A stretch of DNA of 14,542 bases from Clostridiales bacterium (GTDB lineage: Bacteria; Bacillota_A; Clostridia; Saccharofermentanales; Saccharofermentanaceae). Numbering within the stretch: the stretch's first letter is position 1; each line of letters opens with the position of its first letter. The notes below the pieces were generated by a model. That model did no database searches. It was given only the letters and a program-made list of their open reading frames with translations, and was not told the origin of the DNA. A program made the translations under genes and the position numbers. The stretch is taken from the NCBI GenBank assembly GCA_024695545.1, contig JAILHZ010000017.1, positions 1-14,542 on the forward strand, read 5' to 3'. Shown piece after piece: positions 13,766 through 14,542 of this stretch.

Positions 13766-14542
13766 TCAGCCGCAGATAAACATGCCGTAATCCTTCGGCA
13801 CATTCAGCACGCCGTCCGTCATTTCCTTCGTCAGAGCTTCGCGGATCTCATCTCTGTTTCTGCTGCTCAGTGTCGTCATGCTGGCAAGCGAGTAGATATA
13901 GTCGATGAGATCATCTACATTGGTGACTGCCAGCGAGTCCTTATAGTCCAGTCTTTCTACTTTTTCAAAAGCACTCTTCAGATACTGACTTCCGTTCTGA
14001 AGTGTGAAACTCTTATTTGTGTTATCTTCCACGCCATACTCTCCGAGAAGTGCGGCCAGATACTCCATGATCCCGTGTTCGCCGAAGGTCGCACAGTAGA
14101 ATGCACCACCATCCTTCAGGACACGTCTGACTTCAGAAAGGCCCTTGTTCAGATCCGGAACATGGTAAAGCATCATGTTCGCGATCACGATATCAAAGGA
14201 ATCATCTTCAAAAGGGATATTCTGAATGTCGATGACCTGATACTCGATCTTGTCATATGAGGAGAGAGTCGCTCTTGCCGTATCTATCATACCTTCCGAG
14301 AAGTCCGACAGTATGAGCCTTCCGCACCTCTTTACCTCTTCATCTTTTCCGACCCACATGCTTCCGGTACCGCATCCCAGTTCCAGGATCCGCGAACCCT
14401 CCGGGATCTCATAATTCGAGAAGATCCAGTTACTGAATCCCATCTTGTTTGTCGAGTACTTATCGTGGATCGAGATCCTCGTATTGAGATTCGACGAGGA
14501 TTGGTACTGGTTCTTCACTATATCCGGCTGATTGATTGCATC
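13766..14542 (-). CDS. SAM-dependent class I methyltransferase (5' end cut by window edge)
   Basis: Class I methyltransferase. Motif I ILELGCGTG is at about 44-52 and LSDFSEGM at 70-77, counting from a GTG at 14518. The post-I and motif II region reads FDIVIANMMLYHVPDLNKG and RRVLKDGGAFY, as in the Methyltransf_11/UbiE-like group. The substrate cannot be inferred. The GTG has no ribosome binding site and the frame stays open for eight more codons to the right edge, so the true start is probably outside the window. The start of the visible part (SSNLNTRISIHDKYSTNKMGF) looks like the normal N-terminal region of the family, so little is missing. First visible gene of the operon with the acyltransferase and alkylation-repair genes. 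Confidence 0.88.
   Translation of the reverse strand, partial: DAINQPDIVKNQYQSSSNLNTRISIHDKYSTNKMGFSNWIFSNYEIPEGSRILELGCGTGSMWVGKDEEVKRCGRLILSDFSEGMIDTARATLSSYDKIEYQVIDIQNIPFEDDSFDIVIANMMLYHVPDLNKGLSEVRRVLKDGGAFYCATFGEHGIMEYLAALLGEYGVEDNTNKSFTLQNGSQYLKSAFEKVERLDYKDSLAVTNVDDLIDYIYSLASMTTLSSRNRDEIREALTKEMTDGVLNVPKDYGMFICG

Noticed and set aside
12380..14260. A 626-codon plus-strand open frame
   Set aside because: It runs antisense through the methyltransferase, acyltransferase and alkylation-repair genes, all with recognisable families, spaced RBSs and a terminator. Its product is Asp/His/Arg-rich without domains, as expected for the shadow of membrane-protein genes.

Overview
The window looks like a chromosomal segment from a low-to-mid-GC Gram-positive anaerobe of the Clostridia, probably Lachnospiraceae-like. 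Three things suggest this: strong GGAGG-type ribosome binding sites before almost every gene, a membrane-linked XRE regulator beside an OmpR-type two-component system, and an AmmeMemoRadiSam locus. The lineage is inferred from style and gene content only. No rRNA, tRNA, insertion sequence, phage gene or CRISPR array is visible. Fourteen protein genes are seen. All but one (a lone MFS transporter) lie on the minus strand, and the genes at both window edges are incomplete. No stretch over 300 bases lacks a gene; the largest gap is 2356-2616, which holds two divergent promoters.

From low to high coordinates: (1) 1-2355 is a polar amino-acid ABC transporter operon read right to left: lipoprotein binding protein, 116-nt gap with a strong hairpin, permease, then ATPase overlapping the permease by 11 nt and running off the left edge. 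(2) 2617-3852 is the plus-strand MFS transporter, divergent from the ABC operon and convergent, with a 7-bp gap, with the next operon. (3) 3860-8390 is a four-gene minus-strand operon: two-part alpha/beta hydrolase, phosphoribosyltransferase, a fused Memo-like plus AMMECR1 protein, and the AmmeMemoRadiSam radical SAM enzyme. (4) 8491-11499 is a signalling block: XRE regulator with three membrane spans, OmpR-family response regulator, and histidine kinase with a large extracytoplasmic sensor region. (5) 11582-11830 is an 82-residue membrane protein with a charged tail. (6) 12023-14542 is an operon of SAM-dependent methyltransferase (cut by the right edge), membrane acyltransferase and AlkD-like DNA alkylation repair protein, closed by a clear rho-independent terminator at 11946-11986.

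The best candidate for an undescribed system is the operon at 3860-8390. AmmeMemoRadiSam proteins are widespread but their biochemical role is not established. Here the A and B components are fused and follow a phosphoribosyltransferase and an unusual hydrolase in a tight transcription unit. The promoter in front of the operon carries a near-perfect tandem 13-bp direct repeat abutting the -10 region. That is the geometry of an OmpR/PhoB-type activator site, and a histidine kinase/response regulator pair lies immediately upstream. A testable model is that this two-component system switches on the hydrolase/PRTase/AmmeMemoRadiSam operon.
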